Shown here: positions 54,901 to 64,000 of the stretch, in pieces | How the letters are laid out: each line of letters begins with the position of its first letter | How positions within the stretch are numbered: the stretch's first letter is position 1 | Source: Conoideocrella luteorostrata | Lineage: Eukaryota; Ascomycota; Sordariomycetes; Hypocreales; Clavicipitaceae | Reading direction: 5' to 3' | DNA length: 64,000 nt | Assembly (NCBI GenBank): GCA_032433595.1 | Contig: JASWJB010000078.1 | Location: 62,001-126,000, forward strand | The notes under the pieces: model-generated | What the model saw: the letters and a program-made list of their open reading frames with translations, nothing else | What the model was told of the DNA's origin: nothing | Databases searched by the model: none | Position numbers and translations under genes: made by a program

Positions 54901-57900
54901 GGAACGTTCTAAGCAGGCATACAAGAGATCTTATGAATCCCCTTTATGCACCGCCATTCGCTTCGGAAATACTGAAGGCGCAATGGAGCTTTTGAAGCAT
55001 GGTGCGAATGTCAACGCATTGACTCATGGCAGAAACGATTGGAGATGGAGATACATGAAGGGAACTTCAGTCCTAGACCTCGTCCGAGAGATGATTGAAC
55101 TACTATCCAAGTACAAAGGAGAAAAACCAAACCTATCCAAACCTAATGCAAGACCCGGGCTGAACACCTATCTTGGACAGATTGAACCGGGCACGTATAA
55201 ACATTGGGTAATTTCTCAAGACGTGCGAGCAAAGAAGAAGTCATTTGCCGACAGCACCAAGGCTTATGAAAAGAGCCTTGAAGAGGCTGAAAGTCGCAAA
55301 GGCGCAGCGGAGAAACTAGCAGCTGTCAAAGAATTGCTGGCTGGCTTCGAAACTCTGGAGCAATACATGGTTTCCGAAGGAGCCAAGACCTTTGAAGAGC
55401 TACACCCCGAGGTCGACAGCGAAAAGCGTAAGAAAGAGGACGTCAAAGAAGACAAAGACGAAGATGAAGTTGAGGAATACAAGTACGACTTTACGTTCAA
55501 AATTGATGACAACATGACAGAGTCAAGACGAGACGGATATATTGAGCTGTGGGTGCACCTTTACGCGTTTCTCCTGTTCTTTCTTCCTTCCTTCGAGCTA
55601 ACATGTGTTGTAGTATGGAAGCTGCTTGGATGGGAAACCTGGACCGCATCAAGGAATTGACGCTCCAAGCTTGGGGCGCTGACAAAGAGCAGGCTCCTCT
55701 GAAAATGGCCATCACTGACGACTTGGGCAATTCCCCGTTTTCGATTGCCTTCTTGCACGGCCGATTTGACATTGCCCGAGCCATTCTCGAAATTGTAAAG
55801 GCTCAATGGTCCGCGCCCGAAAAGGATGAAATCCGCTACAGAATAAAACAAGAACGACAGGGCGAAAACTCTGAGGAGTATAGTGACGAAGAAGAGGGTG
55901 GAGAATCGGACAACGAGCCACAGATCGAATCACAGATTGTTGACAAGGACTTTACCATCGACGACATCGGTCAGGTCTCCATGCAGGTCAAGTCACACGT
56001 CAAGCCCGTACAGCATATCTGCGATACAGTATCAGCTTTCACCATCAAAGGCGGAAAGGCATCCAGGAGTAAATGGTTGTCCGGGACGCTCTTCCAGCAT
56101 GTGCTAGAAAATGATGATGCGGCTGGTTTAAAAGCATTGTTAGATATGGGTCAATACTTCAGTGAGGAAAAGCAAGACGCCGATGAAGAAGGGGATTCTA
56201 GCAGGTTCACCTTTCCTAAAGAAGACTTCAGATGGGCTGTTGAGAATGGGAAGACAGAACTCCTATCTCTCATTATCAAACGAACCGGAGCTGGCATTCC
56301 TCTCGATCACCTTGTGAAGAAGAGTGGTGTGGAAGTGAAGCCAAAACCGCGCTATTATCAGGGCTTGACTGTGTACGGAAAGAAGAGGTAAGTTTGTCCG
56401 CTGTCCGTTAATTGGTGGGGTACGCTGACAGTATTGCTTAACTACAGAAAGGATTGGGCAAACGCAGGTCGTAACGTTGTTAGCCGAACCAGTGGCATGA
56501 AAACGCCCCCTCTCCTACATGCAGCTTTAGAAGGATCCATTGATGGCGTCGAGTTTTTCCTAAGTGACAAGCCGCACAGACTTTACACTGAATTTAGCAA
56601 GTCTAGAGCTGCCCGCGGAGACCCGAGATTCAAGCATTTGAAGGAGAGCCCCGGAGGTTTTGACCGAGCTATTTCGAAATGGCTGGGTGCTAACAGTAAG
56701 CTAGATTTCCTACCATCGCCGTCGGACGTCCTTTGCTAACAAGATGGGACAGATGATTTAGTCATTCATTGCGCTGTGTTGGGACAATCCAAGGAGTCGG
56801 CAGAATTGCTCGAGTTTCTCGTCACTAACTGCCCAGAATATCTTGAAAAGAAGACATCTGACGGAGAAACCCCTTTGATGATTGCCTGCAGACTCGGTCG
56901 AACAGACTTTGTCAAGATTCTCGTTGATGCAGGCGCTGACCAATCGACACGCAACTTGAAAGGGGAGAACATCATTCACGCCTGTCTTGCCGAGCTCCCC
57001 AAAGCTGTCCAGCTCAAGTCCATGCTAGATCTGTTTGACTCAGATCTCCGAAGCCATCTGTTCCTACAACGTAAGAATATTACGGAGAACGGTACCACGC
57101 CGCTTCACACCTGGATCTATCAATCTTCGGGTCTGGGTCCGACCGGGGACGCCGAGCCTGGCTACACTCGGTTCTATAATCAAGGGCGATATATTAACAA
57201 CACAACATATGCCAACGAACACGACGTTGTTACCACGCTTCAGCTCCTACTGGAATATTCCAAAGGCAAAGAACTAGACTTGCTCAATGGTGCAGGCGAG
57301 ACATGTCTCCACACAGCCGTCAAACAAAACATGCTCTCCTTAGTCAAAGTCCTCGTCGAATTCAACCCGCAGCAAGTTTATCGCGAAAACGCCGTGGGCC
57401 GCACGCCCGCTGAACTTGCTCATGACGGCTTGATATCGCAAATTATCCGGCAGCCTGATCGTCCCCAGATCGACAGAAACGAACAGATCTCACAAATTGT
57501 CAGCAAGAGCACAGACAGTTACAAGGACGAGGCTGTCTTGCAAGCCAAATCCGACCAGCTCAAGACGGATATTACAGACTTGGGTCTTAGTGGGGAGTAC
57601 ACAGCCAAGGACCTGGCCCTTATTCTCCCGTCAATGGGTATTGGCGAGGGCAAGTTAGCAAAGAACTTGCCCGTGAACAAGCTCAAGTCTATAATTTGGG
57701 ATTTTATGGCCACTGCAATGTTGAAACATCCCGGCAAACGACGGCTCGTGAGTCTCAATGAGGCGAACGACGTAGCTAGAAGATTAGGCGAGAAGCACAC
57801 CGGTTCGCGGTACTTTAGCGTCGAGTCTCGCAAGGATGAGGATGACGAGGTTGCTTCGTATGATGGCAAGAAGGATGAGAAGAGTGACTTTGTGACGGTG

Positions 57901-57984
57901 AAGTTGGTTGATCGGCTGGACAGTGCCTGGCCGGAGCCGGATCAGGATGATGAGGTCGATGACAGTGGCAGCGACGAAGAGTAG
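51935..57984 (+). CDS. Giant ankyrin-repeat protein with nucleotidyltransferase-like N-terminal domain, 1914 residues
   Basis: Six exons: 51935-52831, 52891-54378, 54443-55548, 55614-56387, 56448-56695 and 56753-57984; all joins keep phase. Residues about 200-420 form a conserved domain with AGSSVVNCLLPVP (near 212) and ASDVDLFLYGL (near 245), then TKYAITIASQYPVRHIQ, IVLRVYKSVSEILTGFDIDA and RRSPSYENRLSKYSHRNFEV. The G-S and D-x-D elements resemble the polymerase-beta nucleotidyltransferase fold, though with an unusual insertion; that is inference. Ankyrin repeats follow from about residue 600 (RTPLHLAVMTSTPDVVKCLV, KTALHLAAARGDRDMVRILM) in several blocks to about 1720, separated by Glu/Lys-rich linkers. 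The first 74 residues (MLRPLYRHLPFHSKSLFALR, basic and Ser-rich) could be a mitochondrial presequence, or translation may start at Met75 (MSASDLPKLPASHADLARHI). No substrate is known. Confidence 0.88.
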
Positions 57985-58283
57985 AGTAGTTTGGTGACAT
58001 TCTCCGCCTGACCACGCTATGTTGCTGATGTTGTCTTAGCAATATTCATAAACTCTGGTATTCCATGATCCACTACGCAATGTGAAGTGCTGCTGTTGTA
58101 ACGTTAAATTATTGTTTATTACAGACACGAGATTTTGAATAGTGAACTGTATATACTCAAACTTCCTCAAACTCCAAACGACAAATCCATTATTAGTCAT
58201 GTCTGCATACACCTATCAACTCGCCACTGCCAATGCCAAAAATGAAAATGGCATCACTTGTATACAAGTACACAACCCTATGC
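57985..58283. other. Convergent 3' region, ankyrin gene / ATG33
   Basis: A 299-base spacer between two convergent genes, AT-rich, presumed 3'UTRs. Confidence 0.6.
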
Positions 58284-59100
58284 TCATGACACGTACACAG
58301 CGGCCTTGGGAACCCCGTCGCCCCAAAGACCAACTACAGCCATGGCGAACCCGAGGGCAGCCAGGCCAGTACGAGCAAAATAACCTCTAGAAAGGGATTC
58401 CACTTGAGCCCTCACTTCCTCTCCATTAATATCATCAATCTCCTCCTCGCTAGCAGCTTCGCTGTGCACATCGCCAAGCACTTCGTAGCTGGCTTCCATC
58501 TTGGCACGAGTAGAGGGCTTCTTAGCCCGCGGGGTGGCAGCAGGACGAGGCGCCGGCTGCGGCAGCAGACGCGGCACAACTGTCGAGAGCACCGCGATAA
58601 CGGACGTATAGAGCAGATACGGATGGCGAGCGCGGCGAGGTGACAGGATAAACGAAAGGAAGAGTGGCGCAGAGGCAAGAGACGTTAGCGCGAGGAGGGG
58701 TGTTTGAAGGCTGGCGGTCAGAGAGGTGATGGCCTGGGAGGCAGATGTCGAGGAAGAAAGTTGAAGGAGGTTTGGGAGGCTGACGTTGGAAACGGTGTAG
58801 GAGACTCCCTACGGTGATGATTAGTTAGTTGGAGAGCTTCTTTGGCAATGAGGGCTGCAGGCCCAAGCTGCAGAGTTGCGGATTTGTTCCTAGGCCTCTA
58901 CAACGAAACAAGACAAGTATCTGTTCTTAACAATATTCCCGCTTTTATAGCGAAAGTGTCTCCATGGAACACCCTTTCGGCCGTGATGAATAGGCTAGGG
59001 AAAAGTAGAAATTCGCATGGTGACATACCGTCAGTAAGCCCAACGAAACGGTCCCCACAAACTTGAGGACCGAAACCGCCTTTGCGCCAGCACAAACCAT
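58284..59100 (-). CDS. ATG33: Autophagy-related protein 33 (mitophagy)
   Basis: Exons on the minus strand are 59100-59029 and 58808-58284 (198 residues; yeast Atg33 is about the same length). The N-terminus KAVSVLKFVGTVSLGLLT joined to GVSYTVSNVSLPNLLQL is typical of the ascomycete family. Four hydrophobic segments are visible: VLKFVGTVSLGLLTGVSYTV, TPLLALTSLASAPLFLSFIL, HPYLLYTSVIAVLSTVVPRL and a C-terminal TGLAALGFAMAVVGLWG; a Pro/Ala/Lys-rich and then acidic loop (ASYEVLGDVHSEAASEEEID) lies before the last. Known for yeast: a mitochondrial outer-membrane protein needed for full mitophagy. The intron has donor GTATGT and acceptor CACCGTAG with a CTAACTAAT branch region, and is about 220 bases long. 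A MITE copy lies 217 bases upstream of the ATG. Confidence 0.9.
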
Positions 59101-59316
59101 ATTTGGATCGCTAGATTTTCGGCGGGGTTCACGCTGGTATTAAAACTTTGGCGCTCCGGCAAGTAAAAAGAAACCAGTTTTGGGCAGCCCTAGAACGCGT
59201 GCTGATGACGAAGGCACCGTTGCGTATTTCCAAAAGAGGGGTGGCGGTGGTTGGTTAAAGTGATGAGAGCGGATGGATGGAATGATGCGCTAACGAGGCA
59301 GGTCTGGCTTGCAAGC
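59101..59316 (-). promoter_or_regulatory. ATG33 proximal promoter
   Basis: The 216 bases between the ATG33 start codon and the MITE copy. No recognisable element; anything further upstream would lie in or beyond the MITE. Confidence 0.4.
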
Positions 59317-59546
59317 GGGGGACAGTTTAACTGAGCCATCGAGGTGGCATTAACTCCGCAAGAGATAATGCCTCAACGACCAAAAAAAAAAATATATATA
59401 TATATATATAATTATTATATAGTTTAAATAGTTATTTAGTTAATAGATTTTATTAATAATAAGCTTTAATTGCATCTGTGGTGGACGTTCGAATTAAAAG
59501 GGTCAATTAGACAATGTGGACGAAATGGCTTAGTAAAACTGTCCCC
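59317..59546 (-). mobile_element. MITE-like element, copy 2 (inverted relative to copy 1)
   Basis: A 230-base copy of the element at 51342-51596 in opposite orientation. Its left end begins GGGGGACAGTTTAACTGA and its right end, on the other strand, GGGGACAGTTTTACTA. Compared with copy 1 it is shorter in the AT-rich middle and carries an AT dinucleotide tract near 59392-59410; most substitutions are C to T or G to A relative to copy 1, several in a CpA to TpA context. No coding capacity. Confidence 0.88.
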
Positions 59547-60457
59547 TACATGGCTTGCTCGTCACTTTGCACAGCGACAAATAAAACCGGGGGGGGTGAT
59601 TGGCCAGTGCTGAGAGGAGAGCTTGTCTCCACTTTTTCGTCCTCCATCAAGCCAGTGTGATCCACCGACAAAAAGACATTTTCTCCTCCAAGCCCTGTGT
59701 TGTGGCCATTTCTTTTTCTTTTCCTTTCCCTACTATCCGTACACCGAACTCGTAAGTATTCCACCTCCCAGCAACATCTTACACGCTTCTTTCTTGGACT
59801 CAATTTATGGGGGGGGGAGGCAATTTGATCCCCCCTTTGAATCTCAAAATGATGAATTCGTTTTTACAAAACCCTTCAAATAATCTTAGGAAGAGCCGTC
59901 TGAGACACCTCCCGGGTCAGATCGACTTCTTTTAATATTTTCCTTGAAGTGCAGGACGACCCCTTGGCTCGCGTCCACTCCGGATTTCCAGCTACGAGTT
60001 GATCCCGTCGCCGTTCCAAACTAGCTCCTTTTCTATGCATCGTCATATGCGTGGGAGGTTCTGGGGCGTACGAGGATCCTCGTGGTGAGGCTGGTTGGAT
60101 GGTGGGAGGAGTGGTGCTTATAAACTGGGTTTCTGAAAGAGATATACACCTTCTTATTTTTCGTCGCCTCTGGCCGAACTTTGTTTCTTTGTGTGAGAAG
60201 TTCACGATGGAAGAACCAATGGCTAACCTTTGTATGCAGATGGTTCACGTTATATCTACTACGAAGTGTACTATCGAGTTGGGGATTTTTGCTTGCACGA
60301 CTTTTGCCCTATATCTTTGCATATACTCAGTAGTGCTATGAAATATAGCTCAGCCGTAATAATGTACTCCTCATTCATACCCGAATTTTCTCTACGCCGT
60401 GCAATATATCATCAGCCGGTCCAACCCAAAAATAAAACCCAATGTTTCATTTAAAGC
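59547..60457. other. Intergenic region upstream of ATG33 / downstream of MPH1
   Basis: G/C homopolymer runs near 59590-59597, 59810-59819 and 59831-59836. Small open frames only; no supportable gene. Contains the MPH1 3'UTR. Confidence 0.55.
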
Positions 60458-63400
60458 TCATTCATCGCTTTCACTTTCTATAACCTGCCGTCGTCCGCGG
60501 ACAGCGCGTAACGCAGTGACATCTTCGAGGTCGGAATCTGATAGACTACTCCCGTCAGGTATCCTGGTCTCGTTCCTACCAATCAGCGTGTTCAGGTCAG
60601 GCATATTATCGCTCTCCTGGGTAGCTGAGAAATGAGTAGGGACATAGAATAGCTGCTTAGTTTTTGCCTGGGGTGTACTCTGTGTCGAAGCCGTCGTTAG
60701 TGATGTTGCCTGCGAATTAATCATGCTTGAGGTCGCTTGGTTGTCCGCCACAACAAAATCTAGCAGATCCGCACCATCGTCTGATCCACTGCTTCCCATG
60801 AGATCACTGTCTCGCTCACAGTCGTCCCCTAATTCATCACTGTAGATACCACCTCTTTGCTTTGCTGATCTCTTCTTCGGCTTAGCCCTCTGTTTCTTAG
60901 GTTGTCTATTTCGGTCTCTGATCCTTGCTCCTTGAGGTCCCTCGTCAGGTGAAACAACCTCCGCCTCTTCTGGTAGCGATGCTGCCATATTAGATACTGC
61001 CGAGGCTTTCCTTCTCTTACTCTTAGGTACTGTTGTGTGGTCTGGCGTGCTACGCCTCTTCCTCGTCCCAGAATCAGGAGTTTCATCCACGTTTAACTCT
61101 CCGTCTGATTCGGCAAACGCCCTAACAGGAATGTTGCTGAAGGAACTTGAGTGTGAAGAATCACCTTGTCTGGCCATACGGTTCGAATTGTTGCCCATGT
61201 TTGCTAGAAGCTTGACCACGCGCTTTGTATAAGTGCCATGTTTCAAAGTTGACACTGGCCGCAGCTCCCTCTGAAGAACAGGATGCGCACTCATACTAGG
61301 CATATCTGTTTCCTCGACCACGCTGTGGTTAAATGGCAGGTCACGATATGTACGGTCAAGCTCCTTAAGCTCTTCGCCGGATAATATGACATCGGTTAGA
61401 TCTGGAATCTCTTCAAGGTCATCCAGCTCGGGATTCCGTGCTGATTTTGGCTCCTTCGCTTTCGAACCGCCATTGAGGTAGTTTGAGAGCGTTTGGAATC
61501 CAGTTTCCACCCCATCCGGCATATGGAACTTCTTTGGGGGCTTCTTTTTCCCAGCAGGAGCACGGCGCTTCTTGGGTTCTGGCAGGGACTGATTCTGTGT
61601 ATTTTCAATCGGGATGTCGACATGCCGCTTGTCAACCTCTGGTCGAATTTCCCTCGGGACGATTCGGGTTGAAAGGTCAAATCGGAAGTTGAAACGGCTC
61701 CCTTCGCAAATCATTTTTTGCATCTTTTCGTAGCTGTCCTTGGACTTGGCAAATTGATCCTCTTCTTTGCCCCTCATCAACAAAAGAACAACGTTTCCAG
61801 CTCTCTTACGACCGGTTCGACCCATTCTTTGAAGCATGCGGATTGGTGACGCGGATGAATCGTAGCAGACAATCAAGTCAACTTGTCCAATGTCCAGTCC
61901 TTCTTCGCCAATAGACGTTGCCACCAAGACATTAAATTCGCCCTTTTTGAACCTGCCAATAGTCTCGATTTGTTGCGCTTGTTTCATTCCCTCACCTCGC
62001 TTGCCATCCGCCTGTCCCACAAAGACGCTAGCCTTGAGAAGGGGCTGGTGCTTATTGAGCTCACGCACAATGTCTTCCGCTGAATCACGATACTCACTGA
62101 ACACAATGACACGCGTTGTCGAGTCTTCTCCCTTGTCCATGAAGTGATTGAGGACGCAATCCGCCAACGCCGTGAGCTTTGGGTGTCCCACAAAACCATC
62201 TGTCCGGAGCCAGCCGGAAATTCTGTCCATCATTTCTCGAAAGCTAGAGTCCTCTACCAGTTGGCGCTTGTATTTAGAGCCCCTTTCGCCCTTACCTTCA
62301 TGTTCGCTTCGAAAGTCGACCATGTTGTCATAAAAAGGCTTGATTCCGTGGAAGTTGAGCAACTTAATTGAATGTGCGAGGCTGGTGAGGACACTAAAGA
62401 TGGCTCTCATCATGAATTGAACACCCTGATTCGCGTGCCGCCCTCGGGTTCCAAACCATTCTTTTTGCGCTTGCATCAACCCATACGTCGTCATTGCCAT
62501 CGGATTTCGACCATAATAGATGTTTTGAGAGCTAAGCTTATCCACGAGAGGTTTCAATGCTTTTGTAAATAGTTCGCTCACAAGAATCATCTCGTCTGAC
62601 GGATCCAGAACCGTTTGGTCAATATTCCTGTCATGAACATACTGTCGAATATCGAGAGACTCCTCGGTTCTGATCTCGCAATGGGATATGCCCAAGTTGT
62701 CTATGACTTCTTGTACAGTTTCGATTTTTGAGCCGGGAGTCGCTGTTAGTGCCAGCACACGGAAGCTTTTAGAAAATCTTCTTATCATTTTAGTCACTTT
62801 AGCATAAGCATACTCCCCAACGGCCCGATGAGCCTCGTCAATAACAATGAGCGTGATGCTTTTAGGATCTGCATATCCATGTGATAAGTCATTGAGGAGA
62901 GTTTGCGGTGTCATAAAAAAGACGCGCTTAGTCTGCCACTCATCTACTCGTAATGCTGGTGGTATATCGCCCGTTAATAGCGTAGTGTCGAACCGCGGGA
63001 TTCCGACAATGCTGAAGCACGCATCTATCTGCTGAGCAACCAGAGGCTTGGTAGGAGCCACGAAGACAATCTTTGCTGATTTCATCCATCGATAGAAGTT
63101 CAGCATAACCGTTGCAGCAATGAACGTCTTGCCCAGGCCCGTTGGCAAAGCGACCAGTGTGTTGTTGAACAGACTGTTCTTGACAATACTGAACTGGTAA
63201 TCTCTGATAGCACCAATATTCGTCGGATAAACCCACGTTTGCATCGCTTGCTTGTCGATTTCATGCTGGCTTGGCTCCTCCGGAACATCCACTCTGTACA
63301 CTCTCTGGTTTGGGAGGTGAGCCTGAGATGGCGCATCACCCTGGGTCATGGTACCCCACAGAGTTGTTTGGTGGAAGCTCCCAGAGCTGGCCCGCGAAAG

Positions 63401-63664
63401 CCCATGATTCTGTCTAGGGCCATCTGATGCTGTCGCCACTGCATCAGGAACTCTGCGTTCTGGCTCGGGTGATGAAAAGGCATCTGAAGGCAAATCTTCA
63501 AGAATTTGCGAGACTACTGCCGGTGAGTTTGGTTTCCTGCGGGTCTGAGACTCAAACAAACCTGCATTTGATGACGACTGCCCTCTGTGAGAGGGTGAGG
63601 CTTGATTGAATACCTCAAGTAAGTCCTCATCTGCTATGTCATCGCCAAATTCATCGTCATCCAT
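60458..63664 (-). CDS. MPH1: ATP-dependent DNA helicase Mph1 (FANCM / Fml1 family)
   Basis: Single-exon gene of 1068 residues from the ATG at 63664 ([20 protein letters not shown]). Superfamily 2 core: [20 protein letters not shown], Walker [21 protein letters not shown] (about residue 173), [16 protein letters not shown] box [18 protein letters not shown] (about 275), [20 protein letters not shown], and motif [20 protein letters not shown] (about 615), followed by [19 protein letters not shown]. An Hef/FANCM-type helical insert lies between the two halves. The C-terminal third is Lys/Ser/Asp-rich and probably binds partners. Known role: unwinds D-loops and fork structures with 3'-5' polarity, favouring error-free bypass and limiting crossovers. 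The start is the only ATG at the conserved acidic N-terminus; the frame above begins with a TTG. The palindrome TCACGTGA lies about 185 bases upstream. Confidence 0.96.
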   Translation of the reverse strand: MDDDEFGDDIADEDLLEVFNQASPSHRGQSSSNAGLFESQTRRKPNSPAVVSQILEDLPSDAFSSPEPERRVPDAVATASDGPRQNHGLSRASSGSFHQTTLWGTMTQGDAPSQAHLPNQRVYRVDVPEEPSQHEIDKQAMQTWVYPTNIGAIRDYQFSIVKNSLFNNTLVALPTGLGKTFIAATVMLNFYRWMKSAKIVFVAPTKPLVAQQIDACFSIVGIPRFDTTLLTGDIPPALRVDEWQTKRVFFMTPQTLLNDLSHGYADPKSITLIVIDEAHRAVGEYAYAKVTKMIRRFSKSFRVLALTATPGSKIETVQEVIDNLGISHCEIRTEESLDIRQYVHDRNIDQTVLDPSDEMILVSELFTKALKPLVDKLSSQNIYYGRNPMAMTTYGLMQAQKEWFGTRGRHANQGVQFMMRAIFSVLTSLAHSIKLLNFHGIKPFYDNMVDFRSEHEGKGERGSKYKRQLVEDSSFREMMDRISGWLRTDGFVGHPKLTALADCVLNHFMDKGEDSTTRVIVFSEYRDSAEDIVRELNKHQPLLKASVFVGQADGKRGEGMKQAQQIETIGRFKKGEFNVLVATSIGEEGLDIGQVDLIVCYDSSASPIRMLQRMGRTGRKRAGNVVLLLMRGKEEDQFAKSKDSYEKMQKMICEGSRFNFRFDLSTRIVPREIRPEVDKRHVDIPIENTQNQSLPEPKKRRAPAGKKKPPKKFHMPDGVETGFQTLSNYLNGGSKAKEPKSARNPELDDLEEIPDLTDVILSGEELKELDRTYRDLPFNHSVVEETDMPSMSAHPVLQRELRPVSTLKHGTYTKRVVKLLANMGNNSNRMARQGDSSHSSSFSNIPVRAFAESDGELNVDETPDSGTRKRRSTPDHTTVPKSKRRKASAVSNMAASLPEEAEVVSPDEGPQGARIRDRNRQPKKQRAKPKKRSAKQRGGIYSDELGDDCERDSDLMGSSGSDDGADLLDFVVADNQATSSMINSQATSLTTASTQSTPQAKTKQLFYVPTHFSATQESDNMPDLNTLIGRNETRIPDGSSLSDSDLEDVTALRAVRGRRQVIESESDE

Positions 63665-64000
63665 GACGAGCAAGTAGGAAATGCCAGCAGTCTCGTTATT
63701 CGACTTAAATTTTTAATCAATGTTCGAATACGAATCATTGTAATTCGAATACTCCGTACGCTGATCAAGATTGGCTATTCGCTCTGGATGGCTGCCTGCG
63801 TGTATACGCGCTTCGTGTTCGTGCAAGACACGAAACAAATGCCGTGTCACGTGATATGATGCTCACGGAAACACATCGGCTATAGATTGTTAGAGCCAAA
63901 AATTACAGCTTCCATTATGAAAGACTGATATATGGTTAGATACATGTAGTTGAAGTATCTAGCAGGACTTCAAATCTCATCAAAATCACAACAGAGGGTG
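63665..64000 (-). promoter_or_regulatory. MPH1 upstream region
   Basis: Contains TCACGTGA at 63847-63854 and the dispersed motif TACTCCGTA at 63750-63758. No gene visible up to the window end. Confidence 0.5.

Noticed and set aside
43203..63664. A functional cluster of DNA repair genes
   Set aside because: SGS1 and MPH1 are 12 kb apart with unrelated genes between them; only the shared upstream 8-mer is noted.

Overview
The window is nuclear DNA of a filamentous ascomycete (Pezizomycotina), most probably a sordariomycete of the Hypocreales type. The evidence is short spliceosomal introns (about 50-140 bases, GTRNGY-like donors, CTAAC/CTAAT branch points), large intergenic spaces, and a core of eukaryotic housekeeping genes whose best resemblance is to fungal orthologues. 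The species call is an inference; no rRNA or species marker is present.

Layout. 1-4 kb: the 3' part of POL5 (+) converging on the 20S proteasome alpha subunit gene PRE10 (-). 4-7.9 kb: gene-poor, holding a deleted APH-family kinase pseudogene and a 10-base tandem repeat. 7.9-21.9 kb: a dense housekeeping block with an unknown Gln/Pro-rich protein (+), RanGAP RNA1 (-), cytochrome c1 (+), a Cys-rich unknown (+), the 26S ATPase RPT1 (-) divergent from chaperonin CCT4 (+), a small coiled-coil protein (+) and the copper chaperone COX17 (-). 22.5-26.7 kb: a heavily decayed ABC-C (MRP-type) transporter pseudogene (-). 28-33.5 kb: an alpha-crystallin heat-shock protein (+), a class I methyltransferase (+) and a 531-residue unknown protein (-). 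33.5-38.8 kb: a 5 kb block without a supportable gene, rich in a dispersed TACGGAGTA motif. 38.8-48.4 kb: KAR9 (+) converging on the RecQ helicase gene SGS1/QDE-3 (-). 49.6-50.5 kb: a DUF1275 membrane protein (+). 51.3-59.5 kb: two copies of one miniature inverted-repeat element, in opposite orientation, enclosing a 1914-residue ankyrin protein gene with a nucleotidyltransferase-like N-terminal domain (+) and the mitophagy gene ATG33 (-). 60.4-63.7 kb: the FANCM-type helicase MPH1 (-).

Themes. Proteostasis is well represented (PRE10, RPT1, CCT4, the small heat-shock protein), as are mitochondria (CYT1, COX17, ATG33) and genome stability (SGS1, MPH1). This is ordinary fungal gene order rather than an operon or a biosynthetic cluster. 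The non-routine items are: start-codon-only first exons in both proteasome genes; the inverted MITE pair whose second copy looks mutated by a RIP-like process; two decayed genes (ABC transporter, APH kinase); a noncoding motif repeated 15 times; and the ankyrin/nucleotidyltransferase-like giant protein. All exon limits were read by eye from splice signals, reading phase and family continuity; each reported multi-exon CDS sums to a multiple of three.
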